From assembly GCA_903885565.1 (NCBI GenBank), contig CAISJI010000188.1, positions 1 to 64,000 on the forward strand: a stretch of 64,000 nt of DNA. The letters run 5' to 3'. The position numbers were made by a program, and so were the translations under genes. The notes under the pieces were generated by a model. The model was not told the DNA's origin and did no database searches. It saw only the letters and a program-made list of their open reading frames with translations. Positions 44,881 to 53,619 of this stretch are shown here, piece after piece (position 1 is the stretch's first letter; each line of letters opens with the position of its first letter). The DNA is from an uncultured Planctomycetaceae bacterium. GTDB taxonomy: Bacteria > Planctomycetota > Planctomycetia > Pirellulales > UBA1268.

Positions 44881-46845
44881 TCACTCCTCCCGCGGCTTCC
44901 ACAGGCTGCTGAAGCCGGGAGAGTAATGGTAGGGACCGCGAGGGCTGAACACATAACCGCGCAGCTGCTTGGAAAAACCGTAAAAGCTGTTGCGCCAATA
45001 GAGCCACGTGTAGGGCTGATCCTCATAGAGGATCTCCTGGATGCGGGCATATTTCTCCGCCCGCTTGGCCCGGTCGAGCTCCCGACGCCCCTCCTCGAAC
45101 AGCCGGTCAACCTCGGCGTTTGAGTAGCTGACAAAATTCCGACCCGCTGCGGTTTTCCAGATGTTCTCCGAGCTGTCGGGGTCGGTGCCCGCGCCCCAGC
45201 CGCCGAAATAGGCCTGAAACTTCTTCTTCTGCGTGAGATCCTGCAGCACGGTCGATTCCACCGGCCGCACATTCATCGTCACTCCGATCTGTTCCAGGTT
45301 TTCCTTCAGCAGCGTACAGATCGCGATGCGCAGCGGTTGCTGGTTGACGAGCATCGAGAATTCCAGCGGCACCAGCCGGCCGTCGATCGATTTGTCGCGG
45401 ATCCCGTCGTTATCGTGGTCGATCCAGCCGGCCTCATCGAGCAGCGCCTCGGCCCGGTCGAGATCCTGTTTGTAGGGGGCGAGTTTCTTCCGCGGTGCCA
45501 TCCAGCTCGACTCGTGAAAATTGCCGGCGGCCGGCTGATAGAGCCCGTAGCAGAGCTGCTCGAGCATCCGGTCGTGGTCGAAGGCGTAGCTCATTGCCCG
45601 CCGCACCCGCCGGTCGGCGAAGAAGGGGGTGTCGAGGTTCCAGCCAAAATGAAAGCTCACCCATTCAGGAGCTGTAACCTTCGTGTTGCGCTTGGAAAAA
45701 TCCTCTCCCTTGGTCTGCGTTGTCCACTGCTCGGGCAGCAGGATCATCTCGTCGATTTCCCCCGCCTTCAGCGCCAGCAGAGTGGTGTTGGGATCTTCGA
45801 TGATCCGGAAGCGGATCTCCTTGAAGAACGGCTCCTCCCGCACCACACTCCCCCCCACCGTCGACCAGTTGGCCCGGCGCCGCAGCACGATTTGCTGCCC
45901 GCGCGTACGTTCCACGATTTCATACGGCCCACCACAGACTGGCTTTTCCTCCAGCTTGAGGTGTGCCGGGCTGTCCTTGAGCGTGGGATCCTGCTCCCAG
46001 GTATCGGCATAGATATGCTGCGGGAGCACGGGGAAGTTGATGTTCCACACATTGGTCGCCAGTGGCTCCTTGTGGAAGAAGATGACGGTGCGGTCGTCAT
46101 AGGCGTGCACCCAAGCGAGCTGATCGGTGCCGCTGCGCACGGCTGGCACGGGCACACGCGGATCCATGATCACCCGATATGTGAAGGCGATGTCGTGTGC
46201 CGTGATCGGCTGGCCGTCGCTCCACTGAAGGTCGTCGCGCAGCACCACCTTGTCGAACATGCCGTCGGCGCTGGTCTGCCACGAGGCCACGGTGTCGGCG
46301 GTGGCAAACGGTTCGAGCGCCCGGTCGAAGGAAAAGAGCCCGAAGCCTGTGAGACCGAGGATGTCAAACTCCGCCGAGGTGCTGATCATGATCGGATTGG
46401 TGCTGCCCAGATCGGCGGTCACATGCCGGTCGACACGCGCCCCCAGATCAGCCTGCCCCGCCTCCGGCAGTCGACCGAGCGCGGAGAGAATCAAGGCATT
46501 GGCCTCGGCCGAATCATTCCGCATCTCCAAGGCGACCGGCACGCCCATCTGCGGCGTCTCCTTCACCTGCTCCTCCCGCAGCCTCTGCAGTCCATCGCGC
46601 ACCGGCCTGTCGATCCACTTGGCATCGCGGTTGAGCGCCTCAAGCGCGGGCGGTTCGAAAGCCACCGGCGGGGTGGTGGCCACCGGTGTTTCGGCGCTGC
46701 GCCGGGTCGCCTCTTGGGCTGAGGTTTCCGGCTGGGCATCGGCGGGGATGCCATCGGGCTTGCGGCCGCATCCCTCCACGCAGACGACAGCGGCCAGCCA
46801 GAGCAGGGCGGACCGCACCAGAGCCTTGCCGCGAGAGTGGCGCAT
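44881..46845 (-). CDS. Peptide ABC transporter substrate-binding lipoprotein (SBP family 5)
   Basis: 654 residues. The lipoprotein signal ends in VEGC (C26), so the mature protein is membrane-anchored. Family-5 features include DGMFDKVVLRDDLQWSDGQPITAHDIAFTY, RRAMSYAFDHDRMLEQLCYG, AEALLDEAGWIDHDNDGI and the terminal EDQPYTWLYW. It has an extra 100-150 residues before the first family block, including an Ala/Glu-rich, partly helical region. ATG 46845 has AGGAG 7 nt upstream. First gene of the five-gene importer operon; ligands are probably oligopeptides. Confidence 0.92.
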   Translation of the reverse strand: MRHSRGKALVRSALLWLAAVVCVEGCGRKPDGIPADAQPETSAQEATRRSAETPVATTPPVAFEPPALEALNRDAKWIDRPVRDGLQRLREEQVKETPQMGVPVALEMRNDSAEANALILSALGRLPEAGQADLGARVDRHVTADLGSTNPIMISTSAEFDILGLTGFGLFSFDRALEPFATADTVASWQTSADGMFDKVVLRDDLQWSDGQPITAHDIAFTYRVIMDPRVPVPAVRSGTDQLAWVHAYDDRTVIFFHKEPLATNVWNINFPVLPQHIYADTWEQDPTLKDSPAHLKLEEKPVCGGPYEIVERTRGQQIVLRRRANWSTVGGSVVREEPFFKEIRFRIIEDPNTTLLALKAGEIDEMILLPEQWTTQTKGEDFSKRNTKVTAPEWVSFHFGWNLDTPFFADRRVRRAMSYAFDHDRMLEQLCYGLYQPAAGNFHESSWMAPRKKLAPYKQDLDRAEALLDEAGWIDHDNDGIRDKSIDGRLVPLEFSMLVNQQPLRIAICTLLKENLEQIGVTMNVRPVESTVLQDLTQKKKFQAYFGGWGAGTDPDSSENIWKTAAGRNFVSYSNAEVDRLFEEGRRELDRAKRAEKYARIQEILYEDQPYTWLYWRNSFYGFSKQLRGYVFSPRGPYHYSPGFSSLWKPREE

Positions 46846-47073
46846 CGTGCGCTCCTGGGAGAAACAACGGCCCGTTCTGCCCATGGAAAAAAGACTCCTG
46901 AAGATTGGGGTGGGGGCATCCTGCAGACCGGGTCTGTCGCCGGTCATCCACCGCCAACCGATGCTACGGCCGCCGGCGCGCAGCGGTCAACAACGCTCCG
47001 CTGTGCCCGCCGGCCGCAAACGCCGGAAATCCTCGCCAAACCGGCGGCGAGAGGAGGCGGCAGAGACACCGTT

Positions 47074-48012
47074 TCAAGACGCAATCCGCGACAGCCGCTG
47101 CCGCCGCTGTTCCAGAAACGCGATCGCACCCACCAGCAGGGGCAGGGCACTGGAAAACGAAGCGGGGTTGATCTCAGGAACGGCATTCACCGCAAAACTC
47201 GCCACGAATGAGCCGGCGTTGTTGTCGTAGTAATCGGGTCCGCCGACAAAATAAGACCCGTCCACGATGCCGAGAAAGAGCCGGGTCGCTCCCGTGGGAA
47301 CGATGAACGTCTGCACGTCTCCCGAGCCGTCGCCGGTGCGCCCGTCTCCGATGTAAAAGGTCTGGTACAGCAGCGGTGAGAGTTCGGTGAAAGACCGGCC
47401 GAGCGACGTGCTGCTGAAGTCCAGGCTCGCCGGCGCCGGGGCAGCCGGCTCGCTATCGGCGATGAATACGCCTGAGAGAAACATCACCCGGCGATCGGCG
47501 GGAATGCTCTCGAAGAGGTTCATCCCAGAGATGCCGCCGTAGGAGTCCATCGCCATATAGAACGTGGTCGGCGAACCGTCCGCCGGGCTGATCAGCCCAG
47601 GTGGACTGGCGTTGGTCAGGAATTGACTCGGGAAATTGGCATCGGCGAATTCAACGGCGCCGCCATCGGGACCATTGAACTGTCCGATGTAGGCTTCCGG
47701 TGCATCGACATTGTTGAAGGATACCGAACCGCTCACCGACAGGAATCGCAGCACGCGGCTTGCACCGACAGGCAGCGAGACGCCCGGCGGCAGGCTGCCC
47801 CCGCCATACGACCCGCCTGAAGGCACCACCGACAGGCCGGCAAGATAGATATTCGATTTGGAATCGACGGTGAAACTGGAAAATGTCGTCGCCTGAGCGT
47901 TCGGCAGGTCGGCACACAGACCGGCCCACGCTGCCGCGAGGCATGTCAGCGCCACGCTCCGACCGACGGCACAAAGACCAACCGAAAACCGACGCCGACA
48001 GATGCCCTGCAT
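47074..48012 (-). CDS. Exported protein with a VPEI-type (PEP-CTERM-like) tail
   Basis: 312 residues. Signal peptide (about 1-38, ending near AQATTF), then a beta-rich domain of unknown family with Gly/Ser/Asp stretches (FTVDSKSNIYLAGLSVV, GDGRTGDGSGDVQTFIVPTGATRLFLG, YYDNNAGSFVASF). The C-terminus is VPEINPASFSS, a hydrophobic helix and the basic end FLEQRRQRL. This resembles the VPEID variant of PEP-CTERM sorting tails. The GATRLFLGIVDG segment recalls lectin-like domains seen in other PEP-CTERM proteins. ATG 48012 has AGGAG 8 nt upstream. Confidence 0.78.
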   Translation of the reverse strand: MQGICRRRFSVGLCAVGRSVALTCLAAAWAGLCADLPNAQATTFSSFTVDSKSNIYLAGLSVVPSGGSYGGGSLPPGVSLPVGASRVLRFLSVSGSVSFNNVDAPEAYIGQFNGPDGGAVEFADANFPSQFLTNASPPGLISPADGSPTTFYMAMDSYGGISGMNLFESIPADRRVMFLSGVFIADSEPAAPAPASLDFSSTSLGRSFTELSPLLYQTFYIGDGRTGDGSGDVQTFIVPTGATRLFLGIVDGSYFVGGPDYYDNNAGSFVASFAVNAVPEINPASFSSALPLLVGAIAFLEQRRQRLSRIAS

Positions 48013-48212
48013 GGCACTTTCTCCTGTTTGACATTCCCCCTGAAATTGAACCGTGGGGGCATCGTTCCGCGAAACCGCTGCCACGCCGGACGAGCCGATG
48101 ATGGTCCTGCCCGACGGCAATTGTCAAGGCGGGTTCAGCCTGCATCCTCCGCCACAGCGCCATCCGCGGGGCACATCGAGGAACTGGAGTGCCAAAGCCT
48201 CCTGAACCCACG

Positions 48213-49421
48213 TCACTCCGGAAACCGATGTCCCATTTTGTCGCGCTTCGTGGCGAGATACCGCTGGTTGAATTCGTGCACCGGCGGGAGGATCGGCACC
48301 TGATCGACCACTTCCAGATCGAAGCCTCCGTAGATGAAGGCATCGGTCTTCTTGGGATTGTTGGTGAGCAGGCGCACGCGCCGCAGGCCCAGATCCTTGA
48401 GCAATTGGATCCCGACGCCGTAATCGCGGGCATCGGCCTTGAAGCCAAGCGCGAGATTGGCCTCCACCGTGTCGAGCCCCTGATCCTGCAGTTGGTAGGC
48501 CCGGATCTTCTCCACGAGGCCAATGCCCCGCCCCTCCTGCGGCAGATAGACGAGCACCCCCGCCCCCTCGCTGCTGATCATCTCCAGGGCCAGGTGGAGC
48601 TGATCGCCGCAGTCGCAGCGCAGGCTGTCGAGCAGATCGCCGGTAAAGCAGGAGGAGTGGAGCCGCACCAGCGGATCGCGGGCGGTGGCGACATCCCCCA
48701 TCACCAGCACCAGCGGCTGCTGCGTTTCAAACTTCACCGCATAGGCCATGATCCGGAATTTTCCCCAGCGCGTCGGGAGATCAGCCTCCGCGATCCTGGA
48801 GACGAGCTTCTCCTGCGATCGTCGGTGGCGGATCAACTCCTCGATCGAGATGATCTCCAGACCATGGTCGGAGGCCAGCACGAAGAGCTGCTCCCGGTTG
48901 GCCCGGTTCCCCGCATCATCGAGGATTTCGCAGAGCACCCCGGCCGGCGCCAGGCCGGCCATCCTGGCCAGATCGACTGCTGCCTCAGTGTGCCCCGCGC
49001 GCCGCAGCACGCCCCCCTCCTTGGCCACCAGCGGAAAGAGGTGTCCGGGGCGGACAAAATCAGCCGGCCGGCTGTCCGGATCGAGAAGGGCCGAAATCGT
49101 GGTGGAGCGTTCCCCGGCGGTGATGCCGGTGCGGGCCGTGATATGGTCGACCGGCACGGTGAAGGCGGTGCCCAGCGGCGCCGAATTGGTTTCCACCATC
49201 ATCGGCAGGTCGAGCCGCCGGGCCAGATCGGGCAGGATCGGCATGCACACCTGCCCGCGGCCGTGGCGGAGCATGAAGTTGACCAGATCGGGCGAAACTT
49301 TCTCGGCAGCACAGACAAAGTCACCCTCGTTTTCCCGGTCCTCGGCATCGACGACGATGATCGCCTCGCCACGCCCAATGGCGGCCACCGCGGCTTCAAT
49401 CGTTGAAAAACGTGTCGGCAT
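48213..49421 (-). CDS. ribBA: Bifunctional DHBP synthase / GTP cyclohydrolase II (RibBA)
   Basis: 402 residues, catalysing both entry steps of riboflavin synthesis. The N-terminal 3,4-dihydroxy-2-butanone-4-phosphate synthase half (about 1-205) shows IIVVDAEDRENEGDFV, FMLRHGRGQVCMP and HTEAAVDLARMAG. The C-terminal GTP cyclohydrolase II half shows the zinc cysteines in SSCFTGDLLDSLRCDCGDQL, then LPQEGRGIGLVEKIRAY and LGLRRVRLLTNNP. Start ATG 49421 has AGGGA about 6 nt upstream. No FMN riboswitch could be recognised in the 120-bp leader. Other rib genes are not nearby. Confidence 0.96.
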   Translation of the reverse strand: MPTRFSTIEAAVAAIGRGEAIIVVDAEDRENEGDFVCAAEKVSPDLVNFMLRHGRGQVCMPILPDLARRLDLPMMVETNSAPLGTAFTVPVDHITARTGITAGERSTTISALLDPDSRPADFVRPGHLFPLVAKEGGVLRRAGHTEAAVDLARMAGLAPAGVLCEILDDAGNRANREQLFVLASDHGLEIISIEELIRHRRSQEKLVSRIAEADLPTRWGKFRIMAYAVKFETQQPLVLVMGDVATARDPLVRLHSSCFTGDLLDSLRCDCGDQLHLALEMISSEGAGVLVYLPQEGRGIGLVEKIRAYQLQDQGLDTVEANLALGFKADARDYGVGIQLLKDLGLRRVRLLTNNPKKTDAFIYGGFDLEVVDQVPILPPVHEFNQRYLATKRDKMGHRFPE

Positions 49422-49545
49422 GGATGATCCCTGCGCTGGAGTCGGTTGTGGCAGATCTGCTGCGGAGTCTCCGGTGATTATAGGATGGAGGTGGAGGGTG
49501 GACCGTCACCACCCTCTTTTTCGCTCCTCCAGCGACAGGCCTCCC

Positions 49546-50400
49546 ATGCTCGACCGCGAAGAATACATCGAACAATCCCACCTCTTCCGGGCGCTGGCGG
49601 AACGGCTTGAGGAGGGGATTGCCGTGCAGGAATCGCTGGTTTCGATCGGCCAGGAGGTGCTGGCAACCTCCAAGCTGCCGATGGCGATCGACTATCTGGT
49701 GGCCGAACTCAAGCTCGTCGGCACGCTCTCGACCGCCATGGCCCGGATGCCCCACTACTTCACTCGCTTCCAGACCTTCATCATGGCGCAGGCGGAGCGG
49801 GAAGAGGGGCGTTTCGACATGCGCACGGCGCTTGCGCTGCTCTCCCGTGAGGCCGGCTACCGTGCCGAGGGGGCCTCGCCGCAGGGGCTCTTCTTCTACC
49901 GCTTCGAGTCCCTCTCGCGCAACCGTCTCGACTACGGCCATGGCCTGGTGGCCGTGGCCGACGACGATCTCTTCGATGCGGAATGGCAGAGTTGGATCCA
50001 CACTGTGGCCCGGCAGGTGGGGTTTATCGATCTGGCCGATCTCGTCTCCGTGCGCAGCCCCGAATATTGGCGACTGGAGAAACGGGAGGCCCTGCTGGCC
50101 GGCCGGGAGGATACCGGCCCCGACCGGATCATCCTCTTTGGCGAGAGAGAGGGGCGGATCGCCCGGGCCACCCGCGGGAAAGAACCGATCTTCTTCTTCT
50201 CCGCCCTGCAGCGCCAGCTCGGCTATCCCGCTGTGCCGAAGCCGGCGGCACTTGTCCCCTCGGCCGAAACCCCCGCCATGCTCGCCCGGCGGCTCGACCG
50301 CCTCGAGATGCGGATCAAATTGCTCGAGGAGGAGGCCCGCGGCGGTATCGATCTGAGCCGGTTTGATCCGAAGAATTTCCGGCCAGAGCAGGGCACATGA
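49546..50400 (+). CDS. Conserved hypothetical protein (planctomycete type)
   Basis: 284 residues, soluble, no signal peptide. It is predicted largely helical in the first half (EYIEQSHLFRALAERLEEGI, YLVAELKLVGTLSTAMARMP), with a Phe/Arg-rich middle (FFYRFESLSRNRLDYGHGL). A short coiled coil (LARRLDRLEMRIKLLEEEARG) precedes the C-terminal FDPKNFRPEQG. I recognise no functional family. ATG 49546 is chosen; only a weak ribosome site precedes it. The stop overlaps the glycerate kinase start (ATGA), so the two are co-translated. Confidence 0.75.
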   Translation: MLDREEYIEQSHLFRALAERLEEGIAVQESLVSIGQEVLATSKLPMAIDYLVAELKLVGTLSTAMARMPHYFTRFQTFIMAQAEREEGRFDMRTALALLSREAGYRAEGASPQGLFFYRFESLSRNRLDYGHGLVAVADDDLFDAEWQSWIHTVARQVGFIDLADLVSVRSPEYWRLEKREALLAGREDTGPDRIILFGEREGRIARATRGKEPIFFFSALQRQLGYPAVPKPAALVPSAETPAMLARRLDRLEMRIKLLEEEARGGIDLSRFDPKNFRPEQGT

Positions 50401-51806
50401 TGGGATCGCCGTCGCCGCTTGGGGCCGATCTCGAGGCGATCGTTGCGGCCGCCATCCGTGCGGTGCAACCGGAGCAACTCCTCGCCGACCGGGCCACCGA
50501 GCTGAAACAGTTCCTCATGCCCGCAGGGCGGCCCCACCCCGGGCGGATCGTGGTGGTTGGAGCTGGCAAGGCGGCGGCGGGCATGGCGGCCGGCATCGAA
50601 ACACTGCTCAGGCCGGCTGGCGCAATCCCGACGCTGCTCACCGGCTTGGTGAGCGTGCCGGAAGGCTCAACACGCCCCCTCGAGCTGATTGAGGTGCGGG
50701 CCACCAGACCCGCCGGGGCCAACCTTCCCACGCCGCGGGTGGTGGAGGCGACGCGGGCAATCCTCGCCATGCTCGCCGGCATGGACCGGAACGATCTGGC
50801 GATCGTGTTGATCTCAGGCGGCGGTTCGGCGCTGCTCTCAGCGCCGCGGGAAGGGGTATCACTGGAGGAGACGATCGCCGCCACCCGGTTTCTCTCGGCG
50901 CAGGGGGCCGACATCGGCAGCCTCAATCAGGTGCGGCGGGCCGCCTGCGCCGCGAAGGCGGGAGGGCTCGCCCGGGCCTGCGCTGCCGGGAGGATGCTCG
51001 TGCTGGTCCTCTCCGACGTGATCGGTGATCCGCTCGAAATGATCGCCTCCGGGCCCTGCATGCCTGCCGCGGCCAATCCCGCCGCCGCGCTGGCAATCCT
51101 GGAAACATATGGGGCCGTTCGCGCCGGTGTCGCTGCACACCTGGTGCGGCTGTTGCGCAACGACCTCGCCCATCCCGCGCCCGCTCTCGTCGCAGCCGCT
51201 GGTGGCACACCCGCATCGACCTGGACAACTCCCCGCGGCTGCTGCGTGGAGCACATCGTTCTCGGGAGCAACGCGACGGCGGTCGACGCTGCCGCTGCGG
51301 AGGCCCGCCGGCTCGGCTACGACACCCTCCTGCGGCATGCCCTGGCGGGAATCCCGGCAGCTGACTGCACGGTCGATTCGATCGGCATCCGGCTGGCCGA
51401 GGAGGGGCTCGGGCTCGCGGCGGAAGCAGCCCGCCGGGGCCGGCCTCTGGCGGTGATCGAAGGGGGGGAGGCAACGGTGACGCTGCCTGCCGACCATGGG
51501 GTGGGGGGCCGCAACCAGCAGACGGTGCTCGTGGCGGTGAATCACATCGCAGAGCAGCCTGAGTGGCCGGCGAACCTGCTCGTCGCGAGCCTCGGCACCG
51601 ACGGCGAGGATGGCCCCACAGACTCTGCCGGTGCTGTGGCCGATGCAGCCATCGCCGCAGAATTACGCGCAGACCGGCCGACCCTCACGCGAGCCATCGC
51701 CCGCTGCGACAGCCTGCCGCTGCTGGAGCGGGCCGGCGGTCTCATCCGCACCGGCCCCACCGGCACCAACGTTGCCGACGTGCGCATCCTGCTGGCAGGG
51801 GCGTGA
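50397..51806 (+). CDS. Glycerate 2-kinase (GckA/MOFRL family)
   Basis: 469 residues. Phosphorylates D-glycerate to 2-phosphoglycerate with ATP. The N-terminal DUF4147 domain has GRIVVVGAGKAAAGMA, ISGGGSALLSAP and LNQVRRAACAAKAGGLA. The C-terminal MOFRL domain shows GGRNQQTVLVAVNHIA and LLVASLGTDGEDGPTDSAGA. It fits with the hydroxypyruvate-isomerase-like gene about 850 bp away if glyoxylate or hydroxypyruvate is metabolised, but they are not in one operon. The first four bases overlap the previous stop. Confidence 0.9.
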   Translation: MMGSPSPLGADLEAIVAAAIRAVQPEQLLADRATELKQFLMPAGRPHPGRIVVVGAGKAAAGMAAGIETLLRPAGAIPTLLTGLVSVPEGSTRPLELIEVRATRPAGANLPTPRVVEATRAILAMLAGMDRNDLAIVLISGGGSALLSAPREGVSLEETIAATRFLSAQGADIGSLNQVRRAACAAKAGGLARACAAGRMLVLVLSDVIGDPLEMIASGPCMPAAANPAAALAILETYGAVRAGVAAHLVRLLRNDLAHPAPALVAAAGGTPASTWTTPRGCCVEHIVLGSNATAVDAAAAEARRLGYDTLLRHALAGIPAADCTVDSIGIRLAEEGLGLAAEAARRGRPLAVIEGGEATVTLPADHGVGGRNQQTVLVAVNHIAEQPEWPANLLVASLGTDGEDGPTDSAGAVADAAIAAELRADRPTLTRAIARCDSLPLLERAGGLIRTGPTGTNVADVRILLAGA

Positions 51807-51857
51807 GCGATCGCCTCTCTCAGCACGCCCATGCCGGGCCGCCATCAGTGCGGCCGA

Positions 51858-51868
51858 TCAGACGTCGC
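51858..51868. repeat. Left 11-bp direct repeat TCAGACGTCGC
   Basis: Identical to the 11 bases at 52652-52662 and in the same orientation. The two copies bracket a segment of about 780 bp holding two small genes. They may be a target-site duplication or short homology left by an insertion. Confidence 0.5.
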
Positions 51869-51921
51869 CATCCGGCCGACTCACCGCCGCATGGGGGGCT
51901 GCAGCTCCTCGGTTCTCATCG

Positions 51922-51947
51922 TGCCCGTTGACCCCGGGCAACGGGCA
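51922..51947 (+). promoter_or_regulatory. Perfect hairpin upstream of the small-gene pair
   Basis: 9-bp stem TGCCCGTTG/CAACGGGCA with an 8-nt loop. It ends right where a possible ribosome site (AGGAA) for the gene at 51956 begins. No T-tract follows, so it is more likely a translational control element or operator than a terminator. Confidence 0.4.
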
Positions 51948-51955
51948 GGAATACG

Positions 51956-52282
51956 ATGCGACAGGTTCCCAATACCCTCTTCTGCGAGCCTATAAATATG
52001 CCTTACTTGAGTTGCTCGGACGCGGGAGAGCGAATCGCCAAGGCTATTGAGACTGCCAAGGCCGGCGTGCTCCGCGAGATCGCGGTCGATTTGTTGAGCA
52101 TGGCAGCGGGTGACGCCGCCGGGGTCTCCCGAAATCTCGCGACGGTCGTTCGGCAAGGCGTCGAGCCCGAGCTCCTCGTCGAACTTTGGAACGTTCTTTT
52201 TCCTGAAGACCACGATGTTTGGTTTAACGAAGAAACGAACGAGATCCATTACGAGTCTGGACTCGTTCAGTCGGCTGACTGA
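51956..52282 (+). CDS. Small protein of unknown function
   Basis: 108 residues (about 94 if ATG 51998 is used). Charged, acidic C-terminal half (LLVELWNVLFPEDHDVWFNEETNEIHYE) and a helical N-terminal half (AGERIAKAIETAKAGVLREIAVDLL). Not a recognised family. ATG 51956 has AGGAA about 5 nt upstream, directly after a hairpin. Codon use is less GC-extreme than in the neighbours. It is 29 bp ahead of the HEPN-like gene and inside the segment bracketed by an 11-bp direct repeat, so transfer is possible. A partner role in a toxin-antitoxin-like pair is only a guess. Confidence 0.55.
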   Translation: MRQVPNTLFCEPINMPYLSCSDAGERIAKAIETAKAGVLREIAVDLLSMAAGDAAGVSRNLATVVRQGVEPELLVELWNVLFPEDHDVWFNEETNEIHYESGLVQSAD

Positions 52283-52311
52283 CGGAGCCGACAGGCCCAA
52301 GAGGAGGCGCG

Positions 52312-52593
52312 ATGCCAGCAACGGCGCTTCAGCATTTCAGGGAAGATATTGGTCGGGCACGGGCAATTCTCCGGCACGCCGAACCACTTCCGCACACGAC
52401 TCCTGACGAGGCCATGCTCCGTTCGGACATGCTGCGAAGTGCTTGGATGTTCGCGGTTGGCACCGTCGAGCATGTGCTGCGCGACGTTGAATTCCTCGTA
52501 GAACGCTGCGACGAGCATATTGCGGGAGAGTTTCGCGAGTTCCTTCTGGAATGCGGATGCTCGGCGACCGTTATCGCCCAAGTCGGCTACTGA
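52312..52593 (+). CDS. Short HEPN-like protein, possibly truncated
   Basis: 93 residues. ALQHFREDIGRARAILRH followed by MLRSDMLRSAWMFAVGTVEHVLRD resembles the start of RiboL-PSP-HEPN-type domains, whose members are often RNases in conflict systems. The family is normally about twice this length and carries a C-terminal R-x4-6-H motif; none is present here, so this may be a remnant or a short derivative. ATG 52312 has GGAGG 5 nt upstream. The stop lies 58 bp before the convergent TIM-barrel gene end. Confidence 0.5.
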   Translation: MPATALQHFREDIGRARAILRHAEPLPHTTPDEAMLRSDMLRSAWMFAVGTVEHVLRDVEFLVERCDEHIAGEFREFLLECGCSATVIAQVGY

Positions 52594-52651
52594 CTCCGTC
52601 AAAGCCTTGGGAATCCTCCTCTGCGATGTCGACGGCGCCACTCCCTACCGG

Positions 52652-52662
52652 TCAGACGTCGC
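52652..52662. repeat. Right 11-bp direct repeat TCAGACGTCGC
   Basis: Second copy of the repeat at 51858-51868. It coincides with the last codons and stop of the TIM-barrel isomerase gene on the minus strand. Confidence 0.5.
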
Positions 52663-53476
52663 ACAGGCTGACGGCCTGCCGCAGACCGGCGAGTGCGTCG
52701 CGCGTGGGGATGTATTCCTGGCCGACATACCCCGTATAGCCGATATCGAGAAGCTTCCGCAGGATCGGCGGAAAGTTGATCTCCTGATGTTCATCGAGTT
52801 CGCCCCGGCCGGGACAACCGGCGGTGTGCACATGGCCGATCACATCCTTGCACTCCTCGATCCGGCGGATCACGTCGCCATTCATCACCTGCACGTGGTA
52901 GATGTCAAACAACATCTTCACCCGGTGCGAGCCGACGCGGCGCACGATGTTGGCCACATAATCAACGTCATCTCCCTGATAGCCGGGATGGCCCTTCATC
53001 GGATGGCTGCTGTCGCGGGTGTTGAGATGCTCCAGGCAGATCGTCACGCCCTTCTTCTCCGCATGGCCGGCGATCTGCTTGAGTCCCTTCACGCAGTTGT
53101 CGGCCCCCTCTTCGAGCGAAATCTCGCCGCTGGTGGGATCGTCGGCATCGCGCCACTTGTAGCCATTGAAGGCAATCACCGCCGGAAAGCCGGCCTCGGC
53201 ACAGGCGTCGATCATCTGCGAGGTGCGGGTGATCACCTCCGGCTGATAGGCAGGGTTGTTGAAGCCCCGCATGAACGGGGCGCCCGGCATGCCGTTGGGC
53301 GCCAGGGCATTGGTGAGGCCATGCTTCTTGATTGTCGGCCAGAGGTCCGGATCGGCCAGCTCGATCGACTTGCAGCCGAGCTCCTTGGCGATCTGACACA
53401 TCTTCTCGATGTCCCATTGGTCGCCGGCGATGTTGTAGCACCAGTAAACGAGCGACTGTTTGATGCGGCCCTTCAT
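52652..53476 (-). CDS. Hydroxypyruvate isomerase-like TIM-barrel protein
   Basis: 274 residues of the xylose-isomerase-like TIM-barrel (AP-endonuclease 2/Hyi) superfamily, closest in pattern to hydroxypyruvate isomerase. Likely metal ligands are in ICLEHLNTRDSSHPMKGHPGY, MLFDIYHVQVMNGD, GHVHTAGCPGRGELDEHQEI and YVGQEYIP. GDVIRRIEECKDVIGHVH is typical of Hyi. ATG 53476 has AGGAG 8 nt upstream. No signal peptide, so it is cytoplasmic. Substrate assignment within the superfamily is uncertain. Confidence 0.82.
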   Translation of the reverse strand: MKGRIKQSLVYWCYNIAGDQWDIEKMCQIAKELGCKSIELADPDLWPTIKKHGLTNALAPNGMPGAPFMRGFNNPAYQPEVITRTSQMIDACAEAGFPAVIAFNGYKWRDADDPTSGEISLEEGADNCVKGLKQIAGHAEKKGVTICLEHLNTRDSSHPMKGHPGYQGDDVDYVANIVRRVGSHRVKMLFDIYHVQVMNGDVIRRIEECKDVIGHVHTAGCPGRGELDEHQEINFPPILRKLLDIGYTGYVGQEYIPTRDALAGLRQAVSLCDV

Positions 53477-53619
53477 GACGGGAACTCCTGCAACGACGGG
53501 GGCGGATGGATTCTGCACTGGATGGCTGCCGGCAGGCCCGCCAGCAGATCTGCCGCAGGACACCCGACCCCAACGGACGGTAAACTACCATCGTCCCCCT
53601 CTCCCCGGAAGCATCGCCC

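Noticed and set aside
49422-49545. FMN riboswitch in front of ribBA
   Set aside because: None of the conserved RFN-element segments could be found in the 120-bp leader.
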